Origin: JBOGCH01 sp051656645 | GTDB lineage: Bacteria; Bacteroidota; Bacteroidia; Bacteroidales; Marinifilaceae | Direction: 5' to 3' | Assembly: GCA_051656645.1 (NCBI GenBank) | Contig: JBOGCH010000011.1 | Span: forward strand, 1 to 60,332 | DNA: 60,332 bases | Shown: positions 1 through 9,020 of the stretch, piece by piece | Layout: every line of letters begins with the position of its first letter | Numbering within the stretch: position 1 is the first letter of the stretch | Notes under the pieces: model-generated | The model's database searches: none | What the model saw: only the letters and a program-made list of their open reading frames with translations | Told to the model about the DNA's origin: nothing | Made by a program: the position numbers and the translations under genes

Positions 1-45
1 TATTGTATATATTCAGGGGCGCGAGACATATAATAAATAAATGGA

Positions 46-798
46 CTACTTTGAAGAATTAGTAGCAATAGCTTCTTGTGCCATTTTCTGTCCGGAAAGG
101 ACAAACGGTAATATAACCTCATTAGCACCTGCGCGCTTCATTTTGGTTTCGTAACTTGAAGTATATGCCTTACTAATAATTTTAATTTCTTTATTTAATC
201 CTCTTGCTGTAATTACAATGTATAAGTTCTCACTATCGGAACTTATGGTAGTAATAAGGACACCGGCAGTAGCAATCCCCGCTTTCTTTAACACATCGTC
301 CTTAGTAGCATCGCCATGGATAAAGTACATGTTTCTGCGATACTCATACTCACTTTTGTTCTCATCATTATCTACAATTACAATTTGTAAATTTGGATTC
401 TGATGCAGAAGCTCATCGGCTACCTGCTGTCCATTCAGGCCGTAGCCACATACAATAATGTGATTGCTTAGTTTTTCCATCTTTCTTTTTATTTTTCTTT
501 CAAGTTGATCTGCTTTTGCTTTTCCTGTTACAATATATGTTGTGGTGTATGTTACTAAATAACTTACATACAGCATACATACAAGCATTACGATAATGGT
601 AAATAACTCACCATCATTGGAGAGTGGTTGTGGCTCACCGTATCCAACTGTCGTTAGTGTGATTATTGTCATAAACAATCCGTTCATGAAACTGTAATCA
701 TCAATCAACATATATCCAAAGGTGGAACCAAACGTAAGCACTATAAATAAGAGTGCGCCAACAGTTATCGGATTTTTAAGCCATTTGTACTTGTCCAT
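46..798 (-). CDS. Two-TM potassium channel with RCK N-domain
   Basis: Probable K+ channel of the inner membrane with a cytoplasmic nucleotide-sensing domain. Two hydrophobic helices (about residues 13-31 and 64-86) flank a pore loop with the selectivity filter TTVGYG at residues 49-54. After a basic linker, a TrkA-N/RCK fold starts with the Rossmann motif VCGYGLNG at 116-123. At 250 residues the protein ends right after the RCK_N domain; many relatives are about 330 residues and also carry an RCK_C domain, so this is a short form. It is a single gene with no operon partner in view. Channel identity is secure; ion gating and ligand are inferred from the family only. Confidence 0.9.
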   Translation of the reverse strand: MDKYKWLKNPITVGALLFIVLTFGSTFGYMLIDDYSFMNGLFMTIITLTTVGYGEPQPLSNDGELFTIIVMLVCMLYVSYLVTYTTTYIVTGKAKADQLERKIKRKMEKLSNHIIVCGYGLNGQQVADELLHQNPNLQIVIVDNDENKSEYEYRRNMYFIHGDATKDDVLKKAGIATAGVLITTISSDSENLYIVITARGLNKEIKIISKAYTSSYETKMKRAGANEVILPFVLSGQKMAQEAIATNSSK

Positions 799-895
799 GA
801 TTTTTGATTTGAATTAATCAATCGTTCTTAAACTCATTGATAAAAACGTAATGTGCCCATTATTTGTTATAATAAGATGAATATGTTTTATTAAA

Positions 896-2275
896 CTATG
901 GTTTTGGGGAATTACCGCGAAGAGGAACTATTGGGCCATATAGTATTACTACAATACCTCCTATAATTAAAATTACAGTTGCAACAAGCAATACCAATAC
1001 TCCCCCTCCAAAACTCATTAACGGAGGTATTATAAAAGTTGCTATAATTGCACCTAGTTTACCTATAGCTGAAGCTACGCCATCGCCAGAAGCACGCATT
1101 TCTGCAGCATACACGCGGCTTGGCAATACAAACGTTACCATGTGAGGACCAACATTTAGGGCTATTTCAAAAACGAAAAAACCTACTAGGAGTAACCACA
1201 TATCCCAATGGAATAAGTAGCCCAGCATAACTATTAATAATCCAAAAGCGCTAACAAAGAAACCTATAGCCTCATTCCGTATTGGATTTACTTTGTTAAT
1301 TATGGATATTCCCACAATAAATCCCATTAAAACTGCCAAGTTTATATAGAGTGTAAACTCCAGCGCTTCCATTAATTGGATAAATGGAGTATTACCTGCG
1401 TGAACTGCTCCTATGGTAAGTAAAAGCGTAGGCGTAAAGATCCCTATGCCATAAACGCCCATTCCCTCACATGCCCACGGTATTCCAGTTAGTATTATTT
1501 TTGCCTTATTCTCTTTGGTAAATAGTTGTTTCCAACTCATATCCTTTACAACCTTAGCTTTTGCACGGTTGGGATCAAAGCACACCTTTTTGCCAAGAAA
1601 TAGGCGGGCACTTTTTTGAGCCTCATCAACTCGTCCCTGTAGAGCAAGCCACTTAGGACTCTCTTTAAAAGGTAAACGTGCAAGGAAATTGATTACAGAA
1701 ACTGCAGCTATGAAAAGGAATAATTTATTCCATATATATGGATTATTCTCAGCCTTAAGAATAAAGTATCCCAGTATAATCATAATAACATTTCCAACAA
1801 CCGACGTACATTTGGCAACAGCAAGCATTGTGCGTTTCCATCTGTCTGGCATAAGCTCTGAGATATAAGCTGGCCCAATGGCATAACCTCCCCCTATTCC
1901 CAAACCTATTAAAAAAAGGTTTATTGCAAGCAACGTTAAGCTTTGAGAGTAAATTATCCATAATGCTCCGCCCAGTATAATTAAGGGACACAATTTAAAG
2001 AAACGGGCATAACCATATCTATCGCCCAAATTACCAAACAATAAAGAACCCGCCATTATTCCGGAAAGGCCACATGAAAAAATAAATCCTTGCAACCAGG
2101 ACGAAAGCTCCGGATGGTGAATTATTGAAATTAGAGGTGCTATTATACTTATAATAATGGCTAATACTCCGCCAAGAAATTGACCTACCGATGCGATAGC
2201 CACAATGCGGATATGCCTCCACGAAAGAGGCATATCGTCTATATTAATGGTATTTATTTCTTCGGTTTTAGGCAT
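896..2275 (-). CDS. MFS transporter (sugar/metabolite porter type)
   Basis: Inner-membrane secondary transporter with about 12 predicted membrane helices. MFS loop signatures are visible: GNLGDRYGYARFF after helix 2 and ELMPDRWKRT after helix 4, both typical of the sugar porter/metabolite:H+ symporter branch. Length (459 aa) is normal. Its start codon follows the stop codon of the urea transporter gene with zero spacing, so it is the last gene of the urease transcript. That placement suggests a role linked to urea or nitrogen metabolism (export or import of a related solute), but the substrate cannot be read from the sequence. Confidence 0.85.
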   Translation of the reverse strand: MPKTEEINTINIDDMPLSWRHIRIVAIASVGQFLGGVLAIIISIIAPLISIIHHPELSSWLQGFIFSCGLSGIMAGSLLFGNLGDRYGYARFFKLCPLIILGGALWIIYSQSLTLLAINLFLIGLGIGGGYAIGPAYISELMPDRWKRTMLAVAKCTSVVGNVIMIILGYFILKAENNPYIWNKLFLFIAAVSVINFLARLPFKESPKWLALQGRVDEAQKSARLFLGKKVCFDPNRAKAKVVKDMSWKQLFTKENKAKIILTGIPWACEGMGVYGIGIFTPTLLLTIGAVHAGNTPFIQLMEALEFTLYINLAVLMGFIVGISIINKVNPIRNEAIGFFVSAFGLLIVMLGYLFHWDMWLLLVGFFVFEIALNVGPHMVTFVLPSRVYAAEMRASGDGVASAIGKLGAIIATFIIPPLMSFGGGVLVLLVATVILIIGGIVVILYGPIVPLRGNSPKP

Positions 2276-3277
2276 TTACCCGTTTTGAAGTATTTTATGA
2301 TTGTCAAGCTTTAAGTGTGGCCATAGAAATAACCAAGTTGCAATACAGAAAGGCCCTGTTAGCGTTGCAATTCCCCATGGTTCAAAGAATGCATACATGG
2401 CAGCCTGAATAAAGAATGTTGCCACTGTTCCCACACATGTCCAAATAAATACACGCCAGTTTACCTGATAAAAAGTACAACCTAGGGCTATCGCCGTCAA
2501 TACAGGACAATACCCGTACATTCCGTTAGCAACATCCCAACCGTTGGCCTGAAACAGTATGGCACATGCCAGTCCCAACAAAGAACCTATCATTGCCCAA
2601 AGAGCCGACCAAATATTATTTATTGCCAAACCAATAATGAAAAGAAGCCCAGCAATCCAACTATTTATAAGAAAAACCTGCGAAATTCCTTTAAGCCAAT
2701 AAATAACAAGCGACCCAAAACTAGCATCGAACGTTGTCGAAAAATCGCCTGGCAATGCAGGTGTAGCCATTCCGGCATCGGGTAATCCATGCAATACGCG
2801 CGCGGCAAGCAGTGTAAACCATCCCAATATTACAAAAGGAAATGTAAGAGAACTCACTTTATAAGGTGCCAGCAGATTATTCAATCCAACCATAACCCAC
2901 GTACTAAAAAAGGACATAAAGACAAGTGTTAGCCACATGGTCCATGTATCAGCAATAAATGTGGGAATAGCGCATCCTACAAGTATTCCGCAAAATCCCC
3001 ATAATCCGTCATTTCCCTTTTCGGGTGGGTATCCTAAAAGATATCCGGATAGTGTTGAGCACACAAGAGCAACAACTGCTCCCCATGCCACTTGCGGAAC
3101 GCCACAAGTATAAGACCCAACAAAAATACCGGCTAAAAAGAATATTCCTGTCCAAGCGTTTCCTTGAAACATTACTTGTCCCGCACCTCTGAGTAATATT
3201 TGTATAAATCCAAACGAAAATACACTCGGAAGTCTAACTGTATTGGCCGAAGCTGATGTAGAATTTCCCTTTTTCAT
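2276..3277 (-). CDS. Urea transporter (UT family)
   Basis: Channel-like membrane protein for facilitated urea uptake. The chain is strongly hydrophobic with about ten helices and shows the internal duplication of the UT family: LWGFCGILVG near residues 92-101 and a second YGYCPVLTAIALG-type repeat near 256-268, plus LTFPFVILGW near 144. Length 333 aa fits the family. It sits 33 nt downstream of ureD in the urease operon, so urea entry and hydrolysis would be co-expressed. Family assignment rests on these motifs and context and is strong; regulation by pH (as in H. pylori UreI, a different family) is not implied. Confidence 0.9.
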   Translation of the reverse strand: MKKGNSTSASANTVRLPSVFSFGFIQILLRGAGQVMFQGNAWTGIFFLAGIFVGSYTCGVPQVAWGAVVALVCSTLSGYLLGYPPEKGNDGLWGFCGILVGCAIPTFIADTWTMWLTLVFMSFFSTWVMVGLNNLLAPYKVSSLTFPFVILGWFTLLAARVLHGLPDAGMATPALPGDFSTTFDASFGSLVIYWLKGISQVFLINSWIAGLLFIIGLAINNIWSALWAMIGSLLGLACAILFQANGWDVANGMYGYCPVLTAIALGCTFYQVNWRVFIWTCVGTVATFFIQAAMYAFFEPWGIATLTGPFCIATWLFLWPHLKLDNHKILQNG

Positions 3278-3310
3278 AAGTTAGTATTTTGAGATTAATA
3301 TCATTATCCT

Positions 3311-4228
3311 CTATCGCCATGGAAACTCTCGCGGTAGTGGCTTTTGTTTTACTGCCATACGTACTGTTGCGCAGAAATCGCGAACTGCTTTGCGCACAGG
3401 TGGCGTTTCTTGGCCAAGTACCTTCATCAGTAATCCGCAATTATTGGGTAAATGAGTTATGCCAATTGCTAAATTCTCCGTCTTATTTAGTAAAGCTGCG
3501 GTTTTTTCATATATCTCAGCAATGGCATCCGGAGTAGTAAGTACTAAAACATTGGCAAAAACATCATAGTTATGCATGGTACCAATATTCCTTACCGACA
3601 TGTCCTTAGGTGTCGCCACAAGTTTCTCTCTAAATAACGGAGTCCCATCTGGGCGAAATGCGCGTGTACAAATAGAGAGTAAATCATATACAAACAACTC
3701 TCCTCCTTTATAATATTTACGCCCTCCATTATATATCTCCGAGTAAAAGAGTGTCGCTGTATCAGCTATTGTTATGGTTGTATCCGTAACATATCTGCTA
3801 TTCCTACACGGAATGGTAGGTTCTGGAAGGTACTCCAAATATGCACCATCCTCGAGCGTAAACTGTTGGGTCAAGCCCGAGAAGTTTAATTTCATCTCCG
3901 CAATCTTGGTTGCTGCACCTGTTGAAATATATGCACAGGCATCCTTTTTCACTGTAAAAAAGTTCTCATACCTATCACCATCCACATTAGGACCACCGGC
4001 AGATAGGATATATACGCACGGAAGTTCAGGCATTCCCTCATCAAAATAGAGCTCCTTTTGTATAATTTGCGGAAACCGTCTGTCCCAATGGCGCATAATG
4101 GATTTTCCGGTTTTATCCAATTCAAAAACCAAATCCACTTTACCCCTTTTACCGGGCGCTCCGCCATACATAGCCCTGGTTTTGGTCATGTATGGCATTG
4201 CTTCCTTGCATTGTGTAAAATCGTTCAT
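3311..4228 (-). CDS. ureD: Urease accessory protein UreD/UreH
   Basis: Scaffold protein that binds apo-urease and, with UreF and UreG, forms the nickel-insertion complex. The sequence has the UreD features: an early KTRAMYGGAPGK-like segment, the STGAATKI motif near residue 101-108, LEYLPEPTIPCRNSRY near 130-145 and a mid region GGELFVYDLLS. Length 305 aa is slightly above the usual 270-280. Its ATG overlaps the ureG stop by 4 nt (ATGA), indicating translational coupling. UreD sequences are poorly conserved, but context and the conserved EPTIPxxxSRY stretch make the call firm. Confidence 0.92.
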   Translation of the reverse strand: MNDFTQCKEAMPYMTKTRAMYGGAPGKRGKVDLVFELDKTGKSIMRHWDRRFPQIIQKELYFDEGMPELPCVYILSAGGPNVDGDRYENFFTVKKDACAYISTGAATKIAEMKLNFSGLTQQFTLEDGAYLEYLPEPTIPCRNSRYVTDTTITIADTATLFYSEIYNGGRKYYKGGELFVYDLLSICTRAFRPDGTPLFREKLVATPKDMSVRNIGTMHNYDVFANVLVLTTPDAIAEIYEKTAALLNKTENLAIGITHLPNNCGLLMKVLGQETPPVRKAVRDFCATVRMAVKQKPLPREFPWR

Positions 4229-4878
4229 GACTTTAACATTTCTTCTACGGCTTGTTCGGGAACTCTATCAAACAATGCCATATTTCTTATCATAGCTACC
4301 AACTCCTTAATATTTTCTCCTTTCATACAATTAGTGAAAATATATGGCTTACCTGGACGCATAACTTCTGTGTCGTGTTTCATTACCTCCAAACTTGCAT
4401 TTACGTATGGTGCCAAGTCCGTTTTGTTTATCACAAGAATGTCCGAATAGGTAATACCCGGTCCGTCTTTACGCGGTATCTTCTCCCCGGCTGCAACATC
4501 TATTACATAAATAAAGAAATCTACCAGTGCTGGACTAAATGTCAAAGTTAAATTATCTCCTCCCGATTCGATTAATACCACATCGGCATCCGGAAATTTA
4601 CTTTCCATCTCTTCAACCGCCGCAATATTCATTGAAGGATCCTCACGTACTGCCGTATGCGGACAAGCGCCTGTCTCAACACCAATAATCCGCTCCTCCG
4701 GTAAATACCCCTTCAACATTTTACGCACGTGCTTAGCATCCTCTGTAGTTACCACATCGTTGGTTATTATTAAGACATGAAGTCCAATTTCTAAAAGATA
4801 GGGCGTTATTGCTTCAATAAGTGCGGTTTTCCCTGAACCAACAGGTCCGCCAATTCCAATTCTACATGTATTACTCAT
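4225..4878 (-). CDS. ureG: Urease accessory GTPase UreG
   Basis: SIMIBI-class GTPase that delivers Ni2+ to urease, with GTP hydrolysis driving assembly. P-loop GPVGSGKT lies at residues 11-18, followed by the family motif IITNDVVTTEDA, the ETGACPHTAVREDPS segment carrying the Cys-Pro-His nickel ligand, the ESGGDNL motif and the NKTDLAPYV guanine-specificity motif. Length 217 aa is typical. It lies between ureF and ureD, overlapping ureD by 4 nt. Confidence 0.97.
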   Translation of the reverse strand: MSNTCRIGIGGPVGSGKTALIEAITPYLLEIGLHVLIITNDVVTTEDAKHVRKMLKGYLPEERIIGVETGACPHTAVREDPSMNIAAVEEMESKFPDADVVLIESGGDNLTLTFSPALVDFFIYVIDVAAGEKIPRKDGPGITYSDILVINKTDLAPYVNASLEVMKHDTEVMRPGKPYIFTNCMKGENIKELVAMIRNMALFDRVPEQAVEEMLKS

Positions 4879-4892
4879 ATATTTCTTTTGTA

Positions 4893-5585
4893 TTAATTCA
4901 TAAACATTCTCATATTTCCTTTCTCGTGTATAGAGGCCAGCACATCCATCTCCGGTGCAAATGAACGTATGTCATCAAATGTAAACTCCTTGATTGCGTC
5001 ATACTGATGTTGGGCTTTCTCACATAAACGATACAATATAGCCTGCGTTTCATAATGTGATACCTTCACACATCTTAAGGCTGCATTCAACACCATATTT
5101 GCTGCACCGTAAATTATTGCCACAAACAAATCTTCCTCTGTCAAACCGTTATGTTCAAAAAATATTGCTTGGGCAACAGGATAAGTTCCCGGTGTTGCTT
5201 GCTTATTAATGTCCTCTAACCAAGCTTTCATTAAAGGTACACTCGTAATGTGTGTAGTAATTTCGGCCATCTTCTTGCCCATTCGGGTAAGCATCTGTCT
5301 GGCTTCCATATTCATTTTACACATAAATAGTTGCCTGTCAGCCTCGAGTATCGTTGCATAATCTCCTTTGGAAGCTGCCCTAAAAGCATTCAACGCCACA
5401 ATGGCATCACTGTACAAAGATTGCTGAACAACTGTATCCGTATATTGCTCCAACGTTTTTGCATCAACAACTATTCCCTCAAAGGAAGCCGACTCCAATC
5501 CATTCGAGAAAGAAAATGTCCCCACCGGAAAAGCAGAATCTGCAAATTCCAGCAAGTGCATAAGCCGTGTAACATTATTCGCCAT
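4893..5585 (-). CDS. ureF: Urease accessory protein UreF
   Basis: Component of the UreD-F-G activation complex, thought to gate UreG GTPase activity. The start is chosen at MANNVTRL (230 aa): the following LLEFADSAFPVGTFSFSNGL is the canonical UreF N-terminus. The open frame runs further upstream (to about 5741), but that part is an out-of-frame reading of the ureE His-rich tail (repetitive Met/Arg/Thr), so it is not protein. With this start, ureF begins 10 nt after ureE ends. Conserved PVAQAIFFEHNGL and the helical core are present, and the length matches the family. Confidence 0.93.
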   Translation of the reverse strand: MANNVTRLMHLLEFADSAFPVGTFSFSNGLESASFEGIVVDAKTLEQYTDTVVQQSLYSDAIVALNAFRAASKGDYATILEADRQLFMCKMNMEARQMLTRMGKKMAEITTHITSVPLMKAWLEDINKQATPGTYPVAQAIFFEHNGLTEEDLFVAIIYGAANMVLNAALRCVKVSHYETQAILYRLCEKAQHQYDAIKEFTFDDIRSFAPEMDVLASIHEKGNMRMFMN

Positions 5586-5595
5586 AGGTTTAAGT

Positions 5596-6327
5596 TTAGT
5601 GGTGTTTTTCATGGTGGTGATGGTCATGCGCATGGTCATCACAACAATGGTCATGATTATGTCCTGCCGATGAGCTGCAACAATGTGGATGACTATGTTT
5701 CTCGCCATTCTCATGCGTGTGCGTATTTCCATCCGCCACATCTAAATAGGAACGATCAAAATGCGATTTTGCGCTATGTTCATGCGTCAAATCCTGTGAA
5801 CTACCACCAAACAACTCTCTAACTTCATGTGGCGCTAAATAAGGTAACACCTCTTGTCCTTCCACAAAGCTGTATGTTATATTTTCAAAACGGTGCGTAC
5901 GCATTACGCTATCCATTACTTTTTTATCAACTGTTAGCGGTACATATAGTTTTGTACCCTTCACTATTGCAGGCCAGTGCTGATTTCCTAACGCATGACC
6001 TATTTCGATACCTTGGCGTAAAATATCCACTACATCTTTTGTTGTAATTCCGGCCAAATCAACAATCATAACCGGTTTTAATTCAATTCTAATAACAACC
6101 GCCACATTGTTATTAACATCATAGTCCAGTACATCTCCCGTTTCAACTTTTGTACCTCTTTTTAGGGCTATTCCGTATTCATTTCCGGATGCAGACTTGG
6201 CAATAAAACGGCTTTTTTGTGCTGTCCATTGGTCCAGATCAAGGTATTCAATTGTTGTATTTTTTAATTTCTCTGCCCAGGTCTGATTTGAAATCATGTT
6301 GCCAAGTACCTCTGAAAACATTCTCAT
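5596..6327 (-). CDS. ureE: Urease accessory nickel metallochaperone UreE
   Basis: Cytoplasmic Ni2+ carrier that supplies UreG. The core shows the N-terminal peptide-binding domain (GIALKRGTKVETGDVLDYD) and the metal-binding domain with IGHALGNQHWPA, which contains the conserved interface His, and a RTHRFE segment. The last 64 or so residues form a Cys- and His-rich tail (about 19 His and four Cys), like the nickel-storage tail of Klebsiella UreE but longer and with two CC pairs. Total length is 243 aa versus about 150-160 for tail-less forms. It is separated from ureC by 128 nt holding a strong hairpin. Confidence 0.95.
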   Translation of the reverse strand: MRMFSEVLGNMISNQTWAEKLKNTTIEYLDLDQWTAQKSRFIAKSASGNEYGIALKRGTKVETGDVLDYDVNNNVAVVIRIELKPVMIVDLAGITTKDVVDILRQGIEIGHALGNQHWPAIVKGTKLYVPLTVDKKVMDSVMRTHRFENITYSFVEGQEVLPYLAPHEVRELFGGSSQDLTHEHSAKSHFDRSYLDVADGNTHTHENGEKHSHPHCCSSSAGHNHDHCCDDHAHDHHHHEKHH

Positions 6328-6396
6328 AAATAAGTTATTAAGATAAAGGTTAATATAAAGTCAATACGTCTATACGTATTTTAAAATAGATAAGCA

Positions 6397-6429
6397 ACCA
6401 TAGGCAAATCAGTACGATTTGCCTATGGT
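6397..6429 (-). promoter_or_regulatory. Intra-operon hairpin between ureC and ureE
   Basis: A perfect 14-bp stem (ACCATAGGCAAATC with its complement) closes a 5-nt loop in the only sizeable gap of the urease operon. On the minus strand it is not followed by a continuous U tract, so it looks like an mRNA-stabilising or partial-attenuation structure rather than a full terminator. It would separate the abundant structural subunits (ureABC) from the accessory genes. Structure is seen; function is inferred. Confidence 0.6.
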
Positions 6430-6455
6430 AATTATTTTATAATGTATGCTAAACA

Positions 6456-8174
6456 TTAGCTAAACCAATATAACTGTCCTAAACTAAACGATTTTGCCGG
6501 TGGTATATACGCTAGCTTACCATCAACGTACACATCAAATGTTTCCGGATTTACCTCAATGTTAGGTCGTCCTGTATTATACATCATGCTGTCCTTGCAC
6601 GCCTGACGGGTGTTATGTACCGGATAAACAATTTGATCCAAACCATATTTTTCCTTAATACCCATATCATATCCTAACTTAGATACAAACGTGATACATG
6701 ATTTAGCATTTGCTTTACCCTCTGCCCCAAACATTGGACGGTAGTACATTGGTTGTGGTGTTGGAAGCGATGCGTTAGGATCGCCCATATTAGCCCAGTT
6801 AATTAGGCCACCTTTGATAACCATTTTAGGTTTTGCTCCAAAGAAAGCCGGTTCCCATAGCACTAAATCGGCCATTTTTCCGCGCTCAATTGATCCAAGC
6901 ACATCCGAGATTCCGTAACAAATTGCAGGGTTAATTGTTAGTTTCGATATATATCGTAAAACACGGAAGTTATCGTTCTCCTCACTATCCTCCGGTAATT
7001 TACCTCTCATTTGTTTCATAAAATCGGCCATTTGGAAAGTACGCATAAAGCTCTCTCCCACGCGTCCCATGGCTTGTGAATCCGATGAAACCATTGAAAT
7101 TACACCCATATCATGAAGAATACTTTCTGCAGCTTGCGTTTCCGGACGAACACGACTCTCTGCAAAAGCAACATCCGATGGAATATTTGGATTTAGATTA
7201 TGACAAACCATAATCATATCAAATAGCTCGGCTTGGGAGTTTATACCAAAAGGAAGTGTAGGGTTTGTTGAAGATGGTAACACATTTTGTAATGTTGCCA
7301 CTTTCAATAAGTCCGGCGCGTGTCCACCACCTGCACCCTCCGTGTGGTATGTATGGATGGTACGTCCATCAATTGCAGCAATTGTATCCTCCACATAGCC
7401 CGATTCATTTAATGTATCCGAGTGGAGTGCTACTTGTACATCATACTCATCCGCAATACCCATTACCTGACGCAATGCCTCAGGCGTTGTTCCCCAGTCT
7501 TCATGAATTTTAAAACCACAAACACCAGCCTCAAGCTGTTCTATTAGTGGCACACGAGTTGAACAGTTACCTTTACCTAGGAATCCCCAGTTAATAGGCA
7601 AATTACTTACAGACTGCATAATGCGCTTAACATTCCACATACCCGAAGTAATAGTTGTTCCGTTACTACCATCAGTAGGACCAACTCCACCGCCAATAAG
7701 TGTAGTGATACCATTACTAATACAAGCATAAGCCTGTTGCGGACAAATCATGTGTACGTGTCCGTCAATAGCTGCAGGAGTACAAATTAAGTGCTCTCCG
7801 GAGATTGCATCTGTAGACGGCCCGGTACATAAGTTAACATCAACATTGTCCATAATGTTAGGGTTTCCCGATTTTCCGATACCGGCAATCTTTCCATCCT
7901 TAACACCTATATCTGCTTTAATAACCCCCAGTTTAGGGTCAATAATAGTTACATTGGTAATTACTAAATCTAACGATCCGCCTTTTGATGAAATTGTATT
8001 AGCCAATCCCATACCGTCTCGCATTAATTTTCCACCGCCGTACATATTCTCGTCGCCATATCCGCAATGGTCTTTCTCAATCTCTACGTACAGTTGGGTG
8101 TTACCTAAACGTATTTTATCTCCAACGGTTGGACCATAAAGGTCACTATATTCTTTTCTTGTAATTTGTGCCAT
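6456..8174 (-). CDS. ureC: Urease alpha subunit UreC
   Basis: Catalytic subunit of the nickel enzyme urease (urea + H2O to ammonia and carbamate). All metal and catalytic residues are present with a +5 offset from Klebsiella numbering: His139/His141 in DGHVH, the carbamylated Lys222 and His224 in FKIHEDW, His251, His277, flap Cys324 and His325 in MVCHNLN, and Asp365 in SSDSQAMGR. The residue after the flap His is Asn, where many bacterial ureases have a second His. Length 572 aa is standard, so an active enzyme is expected. It lies 3 nt downstream of ureB. Confidence 0.98.
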   Translation of the reverse strand: MAQITRKEYSDLYGPTVGDKIRLGNTQLYVEIEKDHCGYGDENMYGGGKLMRDGMGLANTISSKGGSLDLVITNVTIIDPKLGVIKADIGVKDGKIAGIGKSGNPNIMDNVDVNLCTGPSTDAISGEHLICTPAAIDGHVHMICPQQAYACISNGITTLIGGGVGPTDGSNGTTITSGMWNVKRIMQSVSNLPINWGFLGKGNCSTRVPLIEQLEAGVCGFKIHEDWGTTPEALRQVMGIADEYDVQVALHSDTLNESGYVEDTIAAIDGRTIHTYHTEGAGGGHAPDLLKVATLQNVLPSSTNPTLPFGINSQAELFDMIMVCHNLNPNIPSDVAFAESRVRPETQAAESILHDMGVISMVSSDSQAMGRVGESFMRTFQMADFMKQMRGKLPEDSEENDNFRVLRYISKLTINPAICYGISDVLGSIERGKMADLVLWEPAFFGAKPKMVIKGGLINWANMGDPNASLPTPQPMYYRPMFGAEGKANAKSCITFVSKLGYDMGIKEKYGLDQIVYPVHNTRQACKDSMMYNTGRPNIEVNPETFDVYVDGKLAYIPPAKSFSLGQLYWFS

Positions 8175-8177
8175 AAC

Positions 8178-8711
8178 CTATTTTTTTTCTTGTTTTTGTT
8201 TATCAGCGTGTTCTTGCTGATATTGTTCAAACTGTTTTTCTGCATCGGTCTCGGCAATCATTTTGAAGCCAAGTTTCTCTGCCATGCGCGTTGCATGTAA
8301 ACGTTTAGGGTAATAAGTTGGCTCGTCTTCTGTTCCTGTATATCCGTTTACTAATCCATTAAATCCCATTACATATCTCTTACCGGCATAAGCTACTACT
8401 TCAACTTCGCGCTCATCGCCCGGCTCAAAACGTATTGCAGACGTTGACGGAATATTTAAATGACATCCAAACGCCAATGAACGATCAAACTCTAAATAAC
8501 GATTCACTTCAAAAAAATGGAAATGCGACCCCACTTGCACCGGACGGTCACCGGTATTGTGTACAACGATTTTTGCAGTATATCTGCCTTCATTATAGTT
8601 TATAGGTTCATCCTTAAGAATCAAACCTCCCACCTTAACTTCTGTTTTAGGTGTAAAACCCGGAACTATAGCCTCTTTTTTCGAAGCATCCGCATTGTTA
8701 ATATCTGCCAT
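8178..8711 (-). CDS. ureB: Urease beta subunit UreB with extended ends
   Basis: Structural beta subunit of urease. The core is unmistakable: GDRPVQVGSHFHFFEVN, the FGCHLNIPSTSAIRFEPG segment and the VNGYTG region. The protein is 177 aa, well above the 100-125 aa of most separate beta subunits. Extra sequence lies at the N-terminus (about 20 residues before the VGGLILKDEPI strand) and mainly at the C-terminus, which ends in a charged Gln/Lys/Glu-rich helix. It lies 6 nt after ureA; urease subunits are separate here, not fused. Confidence 0.96.
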   Translation of the reverse strand: MADINNADASKKEAIVPGFTPKTEVKVGGLILKDEPINYNEGRYTAKIVVHNTGDRPVQVGSHFHFFEVNRYLEFDRSLAFGCHLNIPSTSAIRFEPGDEREVEVVAYAGKRYVMGFNGLVNGYTGTEDEPTYYPKRLHATRMAEKLGFKMIAETDAEKQFEQYQQEHADKQKQEKK

Positions 8712-8717
8712 AATCGC

Positions 8718-9020
8718 TTATTTAATTGGTGAGTGAATACTGATAAGACGGCTACCGTCTGTAAATACTGCTTCGACCTGAATAAGAGATATCATATCAG
8801 CAACTCCCTCCATCACGTCATCTTTTGTTAAAACCTTTGTAGCATCAACCATAACTTCTTCTACAGTTTTGCCTTCACGGGCGCCTTCTAAAGCTGCAGC
8901 GCTAATTAACGCCACCGATTCAGGATGATTTAATTTAAGCCCTTTGTCTTTACGTCTCTGCGCAACTGCTGCCAGCGACAATAGCATTAGCTTGTCAATC
9001 TCTCTGGGTGTTAAATGCAT
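8718..9020 (-). CDS. ureA: Urease gamma subunit UreA
   Basis: Small structural subunit of urease and first gene of the operon. The 100-aa product begins MHLTPREIDKLML and contains the typical RKDKGLKLNHPESVALI stretch and a C-terminal EAVFTDGSRLISIHSPI motif, all characteristic of UreA. Family length is 100-101 aa. The start codon is preceded by an A-rich leader without a GGAGG-type site, as is usual in Bacteroidota. Confidence 0.97.
   Translation of the reverse strand: MHLTPREIDKLMLLSLAAVAQRRKDKGLKLNHPESVALISAAALEGAREGKTVEEVMVDATKVLTKDDVMEGVADMISLIQVEAVFTDGSRLISIHSPIK

Noticed and set aside
5586..5741. 52-codon N-terminal extension of UreF
   Set aside because: It is an out-of-frame reading of the ureE His-rich tail, and the canonical UreF start follows at 5585.
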